This document shows, one piece after another, positions 6,332 through 6,407 of a DNA stretch of 6,407 nucleotides. The translations under genes and the position numbers were made by a program. Each line of letters begins with the position of its first letter. Position 1 is the stretch's first letter. Origin of the DNA: Desulfobacterales bacterium (lineage in GTDB: Bacteria > Desulfobacterota > Desulfobacteria > Desulfobacterales > C00003060); NCBI GenBank assembly GCA_030613145.1, contig JAUWMM010000111.1, positions 1-6,407 of the forward strand. Direction: 5' to 3'. The notes beneath the pieces were generated by a model. The model searched no databases, had not been told where the DNA came from, and worked only from the letters and a program-made list of their open reading frames with translations.

Positions 6332-6407
6332 TCTCTTGCTTCCTCTCTATTCTGCAGACCATCGCCCCCCTTGAGACCTTCACCTTCACCTGTTGTCCCA
6401 GGCTCAC
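6312..6407 (-). CDS. xseA: Exodeoxyribonuclease VII large subunit XseA, C-terminal end only (partial)
   Basis: The minus strand is open from the window edge (6407) to a TGA at 6314-6312, giving 31 codons that start VSLGQQVKVKVSRGAMVC. The pattern of a Val, a Gly turn, alternating hydrophobics, a Gly and a final short strand resembles the end of XseA, where a small beta domain follows the coiled coil. The position directly before xseB, with a 20-nt overlap, is the strongest support. XseA is the catalytic subunit of exonuclease VII and pairs with the XseB encoded next. The fragment is too short to prove on sequence alone, and the rest lies beyond the window. Confidence 0.75.
   Translation of the reverse strand: MSLGQQVKVKVSRGAMVCRIERKQENGKTNI
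6341..6345 (-). promoter_or_regulatory. Ribosome binding site of xseB
   Basis: GAGGA on the minus strand lies nine bases before the xseB ATG and inside the xseA reading frame. It supports the ATG at 6331 as the start. Confidence 0.65.

Overview
The window carries seven genes in two converging blocks. It looks like a chromosomal housekeeping region of a Gram-negative bacterium, most plausibly a Desulfobacterota (former deltaproteobacterial) anaerobe. That placement is an inference from three things: the xseA-xseB-ispA-dxs order, the class 1B type of PyrD, and an HPr domain at the end of a long protein rather than as a free carrier. No sequence search was possible.

Left block, plus strand: 1-1302 is the 3' part of a gene whose start lies upstream of the window. 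It encodes a long, helix-rich, unrecognised region followed by a C-terminal HPr-like phosphocarrier domain with the active-site signature His-Ser-Arg-Pro. After 62 bp comes ispD (1365-2069), the cytidylyltransferase of the MEP isoprenoid pathway.

Middle: the gap between ispD and the converging pyrD is filled almost to the base by a 190-bp foldback element (2068-2257). Its 17-bp terminal inverted repeats are perfect and further matched arms lie inside. It supplies two bases of the ispD stop codon and ends one base short of the pyrD stop codon. It resembles a MITE or an intergenic palindromic repeat, and may act as a two-way transcript end.

Right block, minus strand, read from right to left: the last 31 codons of xseA (not evident as a stand-alone ORF), xseB, ispA, dxs and pyrD. 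xseA and xseB overlap by 20 nt, xseB and ispA are 29 nt apart, ispA and dxs are 85 nt apart, and dxs and pyrD share an ATGA. This looks like one operon with its promoter outside the window. Dxs makes DXP, the MEP pathway entry compound; IspD acts two steps later; IspA condenses the resulting C5 units into farnesyl diphosphate. Isoprenoid genes therefore lie on both sides of the foldback element. XseA/XseB form exonuclease VII and PyrD serves pyrimidine synthesis.

Most worth checking: the long HPr-domain protein, which keeps both the phosphorylatable His and a Ser at exactly the HPr His15-Ser46 spacing; the foldback element; and single-residue departures at metal-binding motifs in Dxs (GEG instead of GDG) and IspA (DDxxN instead of DDxxD). 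I see no clear undescribed multi-gene system, CRISPR array, tRNA or rRNA.
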